DNA of 49,861 bases. Origin: Okeania sp. SIO2B3 (lineage in GTDB: Bacteria > Cyanobacteriota > Cyanobacteriia > Cyanobacteriales > Microcoleaceae). Made by a program: the position numbers and the translations under genes. The notes below the pieces were generated by a model. That model did not search any database and was not told where the DNA came from. It saw nothing but the letters and a program-made list of their open reading frames with translations. Position 1 is the stretch's first letter, and each line of letters opens with the position of its first letter. The stretch is from NCBI RefSeq assembly GCF_010672525.1, contig NZ_JAAHGH010000048.1, positions 1 to 49,861 of the forward strand, given 5' to 3'. This document shows, piece by piece, positions 1 to 7,682 of this stretch.

Positions 1-424
1 ACTGACTAACTAATACATATTCTTGTAAACTTGTAGCCGTTTGATAATCGGTAAATTTGCCTCCTCTATCAAATTTAGCTGTGCTTGGAGACAAAATTTC
101 TATGATTAAAAAAGGATAAAGAATAAAGTCTTCATTTGAACTTAAATCCCATTCATCATAAGTTACTACCAGATCGGGATAATAATAACAATTAGCTTCT
201 TCTAGTCGAATTTTAATATCGGAATTAAGTACAAGACAGTCATTATCCAGAAGATAATTCCCTAATAATGCGCCTAAATTACTAGCAATAATAACATGGG
301 GTAAAGAAACCCCTACTCTTGCATAAATTTTGCCTCGTCTATACTCATGTTTAATCGGACTTTGTCGCTCTCCAGCTAAATAGTCTTCTGGAGAAACATA
401 GAATTAATTTTGGTTAGCTATCAT
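1..424 (-). pseudogene. Uma2-family endonuclease, nonsense-disrupted and cut by window edge
   Basis: This is a paralogue of the two Uma2 genes at 1745-2332 and 2601-3188. The start codon would be at 424-422 and the reading begins M-I-A-N-Q-N. Codon 7 is then TAA (plus-strand bases 404-406), where both paralogues have a Gln codon, a single-base change. After the stop the frame stays open to the window edge and keeps the family signatures: YYYPD, LIIEILSPSTAKFDRGGKF and the LQEYVLVSQS segment. I saw no in-frame ATG to restart, though an alternative start codon is possible. Uma2 proteins have a PD-(D/E)XK nuclease-like fold and are greatly expanded in cyanobacteria; their cellular role is not settled. 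Confidence 0.8.
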
Positions 425-491
425 TGGGTTTTAGTTTGCTATTTAGACTGTTATATTATATGATTTTAGCTATGTTTAATAAACAAAATTG

Positions 492-698
492 GGCGTTGCT
501 GAATTGAAGTATGAATGCGCGATTTTTTGGTTATGGTCAAGCCCCCGCGCATCCCCCATCGTTCAAAAGCGCAGCAACATCTGGCTTCCCCCTTTCCAAG
601 GGGGACGGGAGGGGGATAAAAAGGGGGATTTTAGACTTTTATTCCCCCCCAAAATTGGGGGGCTAGGGGGGCAAAATCATACCCAGAATCACAACGCC
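492..698. mobile_element. MITE family A, copy 1, with 7-bp target duplication
   Basis: The ends are imperfect inverted repeats. The left begins GGCGTTGCTGAATTGAAGTA and the complement of the right begins GGCGTTGTGATTCTGGGTAT. The element is flanked by the direct repeat AAAATTG at 485-491 and 699-705, as expected for a target-site duplication. The inside is G-rich low-complexity sequence with no credible gene. Related copies lie at 25473-25602 and 34513-34633. The mobilising transposase is not in the window. Confidence 0.8.
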
Positions 699-705
699 AA
701 AATTG

Positions 706-877
706 ATAATTAGAGATAGTTTTCATTATCCATTAATTATGATTGCAATTAAAAATTATCAATATATTACCGAAAAATTGTGCTCTAAAGCCTCGCCCTT
801 TTAAGGGGAGAAAAAGAGAGAATACTCCTTATGCCAAGCCTCCTTATTCCACGAGGTACTGATAACTGATAACTGAA
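706..877. other. Intergenic sequence with degenerate family D repeat
   Basis: AT-rich spacer. The stretch at about 768-812 (TTACCGAAAAATTG, then a CTTTTAAGGGG hairpin) looks like a diverged end of the family D repeat. The sequence just before the gene at 878 is the short tandem CTGATAACTGATAACTGA. No other gene is seen. Confidence 0.5.
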
Positions 878-1420
878 ATGACTCCCCAAGAATATTTGGA
901 ATGGGAAGAAAAACAACCGATTAAATATGAATATATTGACGGTGAAATTATAGCCATGACTGGGGGTACTATTCCTCACAGTGAGATTATTGCTAATCTG
1001 ACAACAGCATTAAAAAATCATTTGCGCGGGAAAGGTTGTAAAGTCTTAGTGGCAGATGCAAAAGTGGAAATATCTGAACAAGGACCATTTTTTTATCCTG
1101 ATGTAATGGTCAGTTGTGATGAACGAGATAAAAAGGCAACAAAAGTGATTAAATATCCTTGTTTAATTATTGAGGTTTTATCTCCAGGAACAGAATCTTT
1201 TGACAGAGGAAAAAAGTTTCAAAATTATCGTCGCATTTCTACTTTGAAAGAATATGTTTTGGTGAGTGCTAATGAAATGATGGTTGAATGTTTTCGGTTG
1301 AATGAAAAGGGAGTTTGGGAGTTTTATTCTTATTTGGAAGGGGATAATATTGAGTTGAAAAGTGTTAATTTGAGTTTTCCTATAGATTTAATTTATGAGG
1401 ATGTGTTTTTAGGGGAATAA
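878..1420 (+). CDS. Uma2-family putative restriction endonuclease
   Basis: An intact 180-residue member of the Uma2 (formerly DUF820) family, which has a PD-(D/E)XK nuclease-like fold. Visible signatures are the N-terminal MTPQEYLEWEE...KYEYIDGEI segment, the acidic FFYPDVMVSCDERD stretch near residues 70-83, CLIIEVLSPGTESFDRG around 94-110, and the C-terminal LKEYVLV. Length is normal for the family. It lies on the opposite strand from the neighbouring paralogues and is clearly diverged from them, so it is not part of their recent tandem duplication. The function of these cyanobacterial proteins is uncertain; nuclease activity is inferred from fold only. Confidence 0.9.
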   Translation: MTPQEYLEWEEKQPIKYEYIDGEIIAMTGGTIPHSEIIANLTTALKNHLRGKGCKVLVADAKVEISEQGPFFYPDVMVSCDERDKKATKVIKYPCLIIEVLSPGTESFDRGKKFQNYRRISTLKEYVLVSANEMMVECFRLNEKGVWEFYSYLEGDNIELKSVNLSFPIDLIYEDVFLGE

Positions 1421-1744
1421 TTGTCAGAAAAGTTAGCGATCGCCAATTTGAGTTATCAGTTAATCAAGCGTAGGTTGGGTTGAGGAACGTTAGCGCCAGC
1501 TTATCCGTTAGGATAAACCCAACAATAGGGTTTACTGAAAAAAGCAGAGTGTGGGAAGAGGAGAAAGCCAAAGTGATCCCCTATTTCCCTTAGAGAAAAT
1601 TGATTTTAAATTACCATTATTCAACTATTCTCTAAAGATGATTTCTCCATCTCTGATATTATTTGCAAACTTATTTCATCAGATAAATATTCTTAATAAA
1701 TAATACAGTCATATTGAGATGACTTTAGCTATTAGCTTAGGATT
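1421..1744. other. Intergenic: dispersed repeat and decayed 3' end of an NB-ARC/TPR gene
   Basis: Two parts. About 1468-1530 is the dispersed GTAGGTTGGGTTGAGGAACG repeat found several times in the window. About 1581-1700 is closely similar to 3290-3410, which is the 3' end of the large NB-ARC/TPR gene. Translated in that frame it begins YLMK and then meets stops, so it is a remnant. The same remnant recurs at 2437-2560. Confidence 0.7.
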
Positions 1745-2332
1745 TTAATCCTTGTCTATCTTGGCTATACCAGGAACTTTTTGATAGATTAATTCAATCT
1801 GACAATTAAAATTTACACTAGCAAAATTAACTTTTTCTCCCCTGCTATAAGTTTGAGAAATCCAAATTCCTTGTTCATTTTTCCGAAAACATTCTACTCT
1901 CATCTCAGACTGACTAACTAATACATATTCTTGTAAACTTGTAGCCGTTTGATAATCGGTAAATTTGCCTCCTCTATCAAATTTAGCTGTGCTTGGAGAC
2001 AAAATTTCTATGATTAAAAAAGGATAAAGAATAAAATCTTCAGGTGAACTTAAATCTCTTTCATCACAAGTTACTGCTATATCAGGATAATAATAACAGT
2101 TAGCTTCTTCTAGTCGAACTTTAATATCCAAAGGAAGTACAAAACAGTCATTATCGCGCAGATGAATATTTAGTTCTGTTACTAAATTACTAGCAATAAG
2201 AATGTGGGGTTTCTTTGCCCCTACCATTGCATAAATTTGGCCTTGTCTATACTCATGTTTAATCGGACTTTGTTGTTCTCCTGCTAAATAGTCTTCTGGA
2301 GAAACATAGAATTGATTTTGGTTAGCTATCAT
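1745..2332 (-). CDS. Uma2-family putative restriction endonuclease, tandem copy
   Basis: A 195-residue Uma2 protein with a PD-(D/E)XK nuclease-like fold. Motifs seen: SPEDYLAGEQQSPIKHEY at the N-terminus, YYYPDIAVTCDERD near residues 75-88, LIIEILSPSTAKFDRGGKF around 103-121, and LQEYVLVSQS. It starts at an ATG shared with its twin at 2601-3188, and the sequence upstream of both starts is nearly identical. The two copies differ mainly near residues 45-65, so this stretch is diverging faster than the rest. The gene is part of a duplicated unit of about 856 bp that also carries a decayed end of the TPR gene. Confidence 0.92.
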   Translation of the reverse strand: MIANQNQFYVSPEDYLAGEQQSPIKHEYRQGQIYAMVGAKKPHILIASNLVTELNIHLRDNDCFVLPLDIKVRLEEANCYYYPDIAVTCDERDLSSPEDFILYPFLIIEILSPSTAKFDRGGKFTDYQTATSLQEYVLVSQSEMRVECFRKNEQGIWISQTYSRGEKVNFASVNFNCQIELIYQKVPGIAKIDKD

Positions 2333-2436
2333 TGGGTTTTTCTCTGCTATTTTTACTGTTATATTATATCATAACTATAGTTGGAAAGAGCGATCACCTC
2401 TGAATAAGGAGTCAGGAGGGAAGAGTTGGCGATCGC

Positions 2437-2600
2437 CTATTTCCCTCAGAGAAAATTGATTTTAAATTACCATTATTCAACTATTCTCTAAAGATGATTT
2501 CTCCATCTCTGATATTATTTGCAAACTTATTTCATCAGATAAATATTCTTAATAAATAATACAGTCATATTGAGATGACTTTAGCTATTAGCTTAGGATT
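2437..2600 (-). pseudogene. Decayed 3' end of NB-ARC/TPR gene between the Uma2 copies
   Basis: This stretch and 1581-1744 are near-identical to each other, and both resemble the last ~100 bp of the NB-ARC/TPR gene (3300-3400). The TPR gene's final codons (YLMKEICRLYQKW...) can be followed in the remnant, but with TAA and TAG codons in the frame. The likely history is that Uma2 plus the tail of the TPR gene was copied, after which the tail decayed. Confidence 0.7.
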
Positions 2601-3188
2601 TTAATCCTTATCTATCTTGGCTATACCAGGAACTTTTTGATAGATTAATTCAATCTGGCAATTAAAATCTACACTGGCAAAATTGACTTTTTCTCCCCTG
2701 CTATAAGTTTGAGAAATCCAAATTCCTTGTTCGTTTTTACGAAAACATTCTATAGTCATCTCAGACTGACTAACTAATACATATTCTTGTAAACTTGTAG
2801 CTGTTTGATAATCGGTAAATTTGCCTCCTCTATCAAATTTAGCTGTGCTTGGAGATAAAATTTCTATGATTAAAGACGGATAACGAATAAAGTCTTCAGT
2901 TGAACTTAAATCCCGTTCATCACAAGTTACTGCTACATCAGGATAATAATAACAATTAGCTTCTTCTAGTCGAACTTTAATATCCAAAGGAAGTACAAGA
3001 CAGTCATTATCAAGAAGATGATTGCCTAATAATCTGTCTAAATTATGAGTAATAACAATGTGGGGTTTCTTTGCCCCTACCATTGCATAAATTTTGCCTC
3101 GTCTATACTCATGTTTAATCGGACTTTGTCGCTCTCCTGCTAAATAGTCTTCTGGAGAAACATAGAATTGATTTTGGTTAGCTATCAT
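2601..3188 (-). CDS. Uma2-family putative restriction endonuclease, tandem copy
   Basis: A 195-residue Uma2 protein, twin of 1745-2332, with the same start context and the same motifs (YYYPDVAVTCDERD, LIIEILSPSTAKFDRGGKF, LQEYVLVSQS). It lies 134 bp downstream of the stop of the large NB-ARC/TPR gene on the same strand, probably the ancestral arrangement, because remnants of that gene's end follow the other copy too. DNA-level similarity shows the duplication is recent. Enzymatic activity is inferred from fold only. Confidence 0.92.
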   Translation of the reverse strand: MIANQNQFYVSPEDYLAGERQSPIKHEYRRGKIYAMVGAKKPHIVITHNLDRLLGNHLLDNDCLVLPLDIKVRLEEANCYYYPDVAVTCDERDLSSTEDFIRYPSLIIEILSPSTAKFDRGGKFTDYQTATSLQEYVLVSQSEMTIECFRKNEQGIWISQTYSRGEKVNFASVDFNCQIELIYQKVPGIAKIDKD

Positions 3189-3322
3189 TGGGTTTGACTC
3201 TGCTATTTTTACTGTTATATTATATCATAACTATAGTTGAAAAGAGCGATCATCTCTTCATCAGGAGTCAGGAGGGAAGGGTTGAAAATCGCCTATTTAC
3301 CTCAGAGAAAATTGATTTGAAA

Positions 3323-6300
3323 TCACCTAATTCCAATAATCTTCTCAAGATGATTTCTCCATTTCTGATATAGTCTGCAAATTTCTTTCATCAGATAATT
3401 CCTCTTGTCAGTTTTCCCTGAGAACTTGCTTAAAAAATATTGATAGTTTCTCTGAACAGTTTGAGTATTGGGATGCTCTTCTCCTAGCAGTTGCTTTGTA
3501 ATTTCTAAAGCTTCCAAGAACAAAAATTCTGCTTCTGTGTATCGCCTTTGGTTAGAGTAGAGTAGTGCCAGATTATTGAGACTTCTGGCAACATCAGGAT
3601 GTGAAGAGCCTAGCAGTTGCTTTGTTATCTCCAATGCTTCTAGAAACAAAGGTTCTGCTTCTGTGTATCGCCCTTGGGAGTTGTATAGTTGTGCCAGATT
3701 GTTGAGACTTGTAGCAACATCAGGATGTGAAGAGCCTAGCAGTTGCTTATACATCCCCAGTGCTTCTAAATACAAAGGTTCTGTCTCTGTGTATCGCCTT
3801 TGGTTAAAGTAGAGTAGTGCCAGATTGTTGAGAATGGTGGCAATAAGAGGATGTGAAGAGCCTGGCAGTTGCTTTGTTATCTCCAATGCTTCTAGAAACA
3901 AAGGTTCTGCTTCTGTGTATCGCCTTTGGTTAAAGTAGAGTAGTGCCAGATTGTTGAGACTTGTAGCAACATCAGGATGTGAAGAGCCTAGCAGTTGCTT
4001 TGTTATCTCCAATGCTTCTAAATACAAAGGTTCTGCTTCTGTGTATCGCCCTTGGGAGTTGTATAGTTGTGCCAGATTGTTGAGACTTGTAGCAACAGAT
4101 GGATGTGAAGAGCCTAGCAGTTGCTTATACATCCCCAGTGCTTCTAAATACAAAGGTTCTGTCTCTGTGTATCGCCCTTGGGAGTTGTATAGTTGTGCCA
4201 GATTGTTGAGAATGGTGGCAATAAGAGGATGTGAAGAGCCTGGCAGTTGCTTATACATCCCCAGTGCTTCTAAATACAAAGGTTCTGCTTCTGTGTATCG
4301 CCTTTGGTTAAAGTAGAGTAGTGCCAGATTATTGAGACTTCTGGCAATATCAGGATGTGAAGAGCCTAGCAGTTGCTTTGTTATCTCCAATGCTTCTAGA
4401 AACAAAGGTTCTGCTTCTGTGTATCGCCCTTGAGAGTTGTATAGTTGTGCCAGATTATTGAGACTTGTAGCAACATCAGGATGTGAAGAGCCTAGCAATT
4501 TCTTATACATCTCCAATGCTTCTAAGTACAAAGGTTCTGCTTCTGTGTATCGCCCTTGGTTAGAGTAGAGACTTGCCAGATTGTTGAGACTCATGGCAAC
4601 ATCAGGATGTGAAGAGCCTAGCAATTGCTTTCTCATCTCCAATGCTTCTAAATACAAAGGTTCTGCTTCTGTGTATTGCCCTTGGTTAGAGTAGAGACTT
4701 GCCAGATTGTTGAGACTCATGGCAACATCAGGATGTGAAGAGCCTAGCAATTGCTTATACATCTCCAGTGCTTCTAAATACAAAGGTTCTGCTTCTGTGT
4801 ATTGCCCTTGAAAGTAATATAATTGTGCCAGATTGTTGAGACTCATGGCAACATCAGGATGTGAAGAGCCTAGCAATTGCTTTCTCATCTCCAATGCTTC
4901 TAAGTACAAAGGTTCTGCTTCTGTGTATCGCCCTTGGGAATTGTAGAGATTTGCCAGATTGTTGAGACTTGTAGCAACAGATGGATGTGAAGAGCCTAGC
5001 AATTGCTTATACATCTCCAATGCTTCTAGGAACAAAGGTTCTGCTTCTGTGTATCGCCCTTGGGAGTTGTAGAGATTTGCCAGATTGTTGAGACTTGTAG
5101 CAACAGATGGATGTGAAGAGCCTAGCAATTGCTTATACATCTCCAATGCTTCTAGGAACAAAGGTTCTGCTTCTGTGTATCGCCCTTGGGAGTTGTAGAG
5201 TTGTGCCAGATTGTTGATACTGGTGGCAACAGATGGGTGTGAAGAGCCTAGCAATTGCTTTCTCATCTCCAGTGCTTCTAAATACAAAGGTTCTGCTTCT
5301 GTATATCGCCCTTGGAAGTTGTAGAGATTTGCCAGATTGTTGATACTGGTGGCAACATCAGTATGCTCAACTCCCAAACGACTGCGAGTAATATCCAAGC
5401 ATTGCTTATGCCAAGATTCGGCTAGTCCATATAACCCTTGACCTGCATAAAATCTGCCAAGGCGGGCGAACAGCCAGACCAAATCTTCATCCCCAACCGA
5501 CTGTTGCATCTCAGTTGCTGTCTCAGCCAAGTGAGGAATAGACAAGGTTAGTTCTTCTATCTCTGCTTTTACTGGAGTCTCAGGAATTTTTTCTGCTTCC
5601 ACCAGAATACCCCAACAAAACTGATACCTCAACTCATCCACTTCTTCCATCTTCTCCAACTTGTCTAGGAAATATCGACGTACCAATTGATGTAATTGAT
5701 AAGTTTCCTCCGCAGTCTGTTGAATCAAGTTTAAATCTAACAAACTATCTTCCCTAACATCCTCCCAAGCACTTATAATTTCCTCCTCCTGACTTTCACC
5801 TCCAGACAAACACTGTTCCACTAAACTCCAAGGTATAGGAGCTAAAGCAAACATACTCAAGAAACAACCCAAATACCTAGCTCTCTCATCCAACTCCCGC
5901 CAACTTAATTCCAAAGCAGCTTTCACTCCTCTTTCCGCCGTCATTTCTCCCGATCGCTTCTGTAGCGCAGGCAAATCTAAAGCTTGTTTCTCCAACTCCC
6001 GTATCATTCTTTCCAACTTCCACCCAGATCGCCTCTTGAGAAAACGTCCCACCAATTCCAACCCCAAAGGTAAATATCCCAACCACTCACAGAGTTGTTT
6101 TGCCTCTTCTCTTTGCTCTGCCACGCGAGACTCACCAATTAACGTCGCCAACAACTCCAAGGCAGCACCCTCATCCAATACTTCCAAACGCAAATTTTCA
6201 AATGATTCTGACAACCAATATCTGCGGGTAGTAATTAGCAATTTGAAACGTTTTTCCTGTGGGGGTAAATAACCTTCAATTTCCTCATACTTATCCACAT

Positions 6301-6853
6301 CATCCAAAATAATAAGAACATCTCCCGCAGGTTGCCAGTTTGACCAACAGTAGTCAAGATACTGTTTCAAAGTCCAATCTTCTGCCGGAAATAGCCCTAG
6401 TTGAGTCTCGGCAAAATCTAATAACTGTTCTACAACACTCCTTTCCCGAACCCCTACCCAGCAAATGCCACCAGGATAAGTCAACTCCTTTTTAGATAAG
6501 AGAGCGTACTGGAGTGCCAATTCTGTCTTGCCTACTCCTGCCATCCCCGTGACTACTGCGGTGATAGAAACTCGCTCTTTTTCCTGAAGTTGGTCATGTA
6601 AAGTTTTGAGGTCTCCATCTCTACCGACAAATTTGACAGCACCAGTGCGTAGTTTATTCAGATTATTAGGAAAATTTGCTGGCTTCCCCTTCCTTGGCAG
6701 TCCTTTTGTTTTTGTGTCAAAATAATTAGTTTCATTTATTGTATGAGCAGACTTGAAGTGTTCAATTTTTCCCTTATTGACACCTACACCAATACCTACA
6801 CCATAATTTTTATTGATATCAACAACCTTTTTATCTCCAGTATTTTCTGACAT
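3323..6853 (-). CDS. NLR-like STAND protein: short N-terminal motif, NB-ARC ATPase, about 16 TPRs
   Basis: A 1176-residue STAND ATPase laid out like a bacterial NOD-like receptor. Residues 1-41 are a Gly/Asn-rich leader ending FKSAHTINE, also found at the start of the next gene upstream. NB-ARC spans about 75-400: FVGR box, Walker A GMAGVGKT (103-110), Walker B LIILDDVD (180-187), LLITTRR (205-211), GYLPLGLELVG (259-269) and a winged-helix part ending YQLHQLVRRYFLDKL. From about 460 to 1130 there are about 16 kinesin-light-chain-type TPRs of 42 residues, 15 of them near-identical (NNLA.LY..Q.RYTEAEPL). STAND proteins oligomerise after the repeat domain senses a ligand; in bacteria many act in defence or programmed death. 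No enzymatic effector domain is present here, so output probably goes through a partner, most obviously the 131-residue neighbour. Confidence 0.93.
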   Translation of the reverse strand: MSENTGDKKVVDINKNYGVGIGVGVNKGKIEHFKSAHTINETNYFDTKTKGLPRKGKPANFPNNLNKLRTGAVKFVGRDGDLKTLHDQLQEKERVSITAVVTGMAGVGKTELALQYALLSKKELTYPGGICWVGVRERSVVEQLLDFAETQLGLFPAEDWTLKQYLDYCWSNWQPAGDVLIILDDVDKYEEIEGYLPPQEKRFKLLITTRRYWLSESFENLRLEVLDEGAALELLATLIGESRVAEQREEAKQLCEWLGYLPLGLELVGRFLKRRSGWKLERMIRELEKQALDLPALQKRSGEMTAERGVKAALELSWRELDERARYLGCFLSMFALAPIPWSLVEQCLSGGESQEEEIISAWEDVREDSLLDLNLIQQTAEETYQLHQLVRRYFLDKLEKMEEVDELRYQFCWGILVEAEKIPETPVKAEIEELTLSIPHLAETATEMQQSVGDEDLVWLFARLGRFYAGQGLYGLAESWHKQCLDITRSRLGVEHTDVATSINNLANLYNFQGRYTEAEPLYLEALEMRKQLLGSSHPSVATSINNLAQLYNSQGRYTEAEPLFLEALEMYKQLLGSSHPSVATSLNNLANLYNSQGRYTEAEPLFLEALEMYKQLLGSSHPSVATSLNNLANLYNSQGRYTEAEPLYLEALEMRKQLLGSSHPDVAMSLNNLAQLYYFQGQYTEAEPLYLEALEMYKQLLGSSHPDVAMSLNNLASLYSNQGQYTEAEPLYLEALEMRKQLLGSSHPDVAMSLNNLASLYSNQGRYTEAEPLYLEALEMYKKLLGSSHPDVATSLNNLAQLYNSQGRYTEAEPLFLEALEITKQLLGSSHPDIARSLNNLALLYFNQRRYTEAEPLYLEALGMYKQLPGSSHPLIATILNNLAQLYNSQGRYTETEPLYLEALGMYKQLLGSSHPSVATSLNNLAQLYNSQGRYTEAEPLYLEALEITKQLLGSSHPDVATSLNNLALLYFNQRRYTEAEPLFLEALEITKQLPGSSHPLIATILNNLALLYFNQRRYTETEPLYLEALGMYKQLLGSSHPDVATSLNNLAQLYNSQGRYTEAEPLFLEALEITKQLLGSSHPDVARSLNNLALLYSNQRRYTEAEFLFLEALEITKQLLGEEHPNTQTVQRNYQYFLSKFSGKTDKRNYLMKEICRLYQKWRNHLEKIIGIR

Positions 6854-6888
6854 ATTTGTATCTGTTTTAATTTAGAATTTGGCATTTT

Positions 6889-6985
6889 TAGGACTTACGC
6901 ATAACCACCAAAGATAGTAAGAGTTAACGGCCGTTAACCCCTACAAATGATCTATAATTTCATCTCATCTTTTGAGTAAGTCCTG
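6889..6985. mobile_element. MITE family C, copy 1, with ATTTT target duplication
   Basis: The ends are inverted: AGGACTTACGCA on the left and GAGTAAGTCCT on the right. The direct repeat ATTTT flanks it (6884-6888 and 6986-6990). The right duplication touches the stop codon of the gene at 6989-7384. The element has inserted between the NLR-like gene and its small neighbour and makes up nearly all of the spacer. A second clear copy is at 36541-36631. Confidence 0.75.
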
Positions 6986-6988
6986 ATT

Positions 6989-7384
6989 TTATTTAATTTG
7001 TTTATTCTTTTGCCAATCTTCCAACGCTCCAATAATAAAACTACTAGCAGGGTGATTAAGTAATTGTTCAACAGCAGCAACTCCACCAGCTTTTATAGCA
7101 TTAAATATTCTTTCTGCCTTAGTTGGATTATTATCAATTTGTGTAATTACTTCCGTAGCAATTTTCATTCTACCCGCCGTTGTATCCGATTGATAAGTTT
7201 CATCTAGTTGCTCTAGTATTTCTTGAATATCTTTTGCTGCTTCTGCTAAATTTTGCTGCTGAAATTCATTAATGGTATGAGCAGACTTGAAGTTGTCAAT
7301 TTTTCCAATGTTGGTACCTACACCAATACCTACACCATGATTTTCATTGATATCAACAACTTTATCTCCAGTATTTTCTGACAT
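6989..7384 (-). CDS. Small protein sharing the NLR N-terminal motif
   Basis: A 131-residue protein whose first 40 residues (MSENTGDKVVDINENHGVGI through FKSAHTINE) nearly match the start of the NLR-like protein just downstream. The DNA is nearly identical over the same stretch and over about 10 bp before the start codon. After TINE the two diverge. The remaining 90 residues are helical and, from memory of the family, belong to a widespread cyanobacterial type (QNLAEAA.DIQ..L.QL, then NNP, then I.ALKAGG...HP.....ALEDWQK) of unknown function. It is upstream of the NLR gene on the same strand and separated by a MITE. A shared homotypic motif suggests that the two proteins interact; this is inference. 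Confidence 0.85.
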   Translation of the reverse strand: MSENTGDKVVDINENHGVGIGVGTNIGKIDNFKSAHTINEFQQQNLAEAAKDIQEILEQLDETYQSDTTAGRMKIATEVITQIDNNPTKAERIFNAIKAGGVAAVEQLLNHPASSFIIGALEDWQKNKQIK

Positions 7385-7682
7385 ATTTGTATCTCCTGAA
7401 TTAGTATTTTAATTATTTCCAAAAAATATATTGTGATTTAAGTTTAACGCAACAAAAAGTTAAAAATAAAAAGAAAGATTTTAGAGGTTTCAAACCTCAA
7501 CTGAGACGTTCAAAACCTCAACAGCGCAACAACAACTAAATTAATAATGCGTTACCGAATAATTAAGGTTTAAAACCTCTCCTTTAAAGCAGAAAAAAGA
7601 CAAAATTTCCCTTAAGCGTCAATCCTCTTTTTTTCAAGGAGAAGTAATTATTAATTATTAATTATTAATTATTAATTGTTGC
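7385..7682. repeat. Family D repeat copy (7552-7679) and AT-rich spacer
   Basis: The repeat begins TTACCGAATAATTAAGGTTT and ends in reiterated TAATTATTAATT. The same ends bound copies near 9882, 11167 (inverted), 22292, 36311 (inverted) and 47585 (inverted). It contains a CTCTCCTTTAAAG hairpin arm and no gene. The DNA before it (7385-7551) holds nothing I recognise. Confidence 0.7.

Noticed and set aside
489-713. 74-codon open frame on the plus strand
   Set aside because: It coincides with the family A MITE and its G-rich core; composition and lack of homology argue against a protein.
3576-4316. Plus-strand repetitive frames opposite the TPR gene
   Set aside because: They are mirror frames of the TPR repeat coding sequence and repeat with the same 126-bp period.
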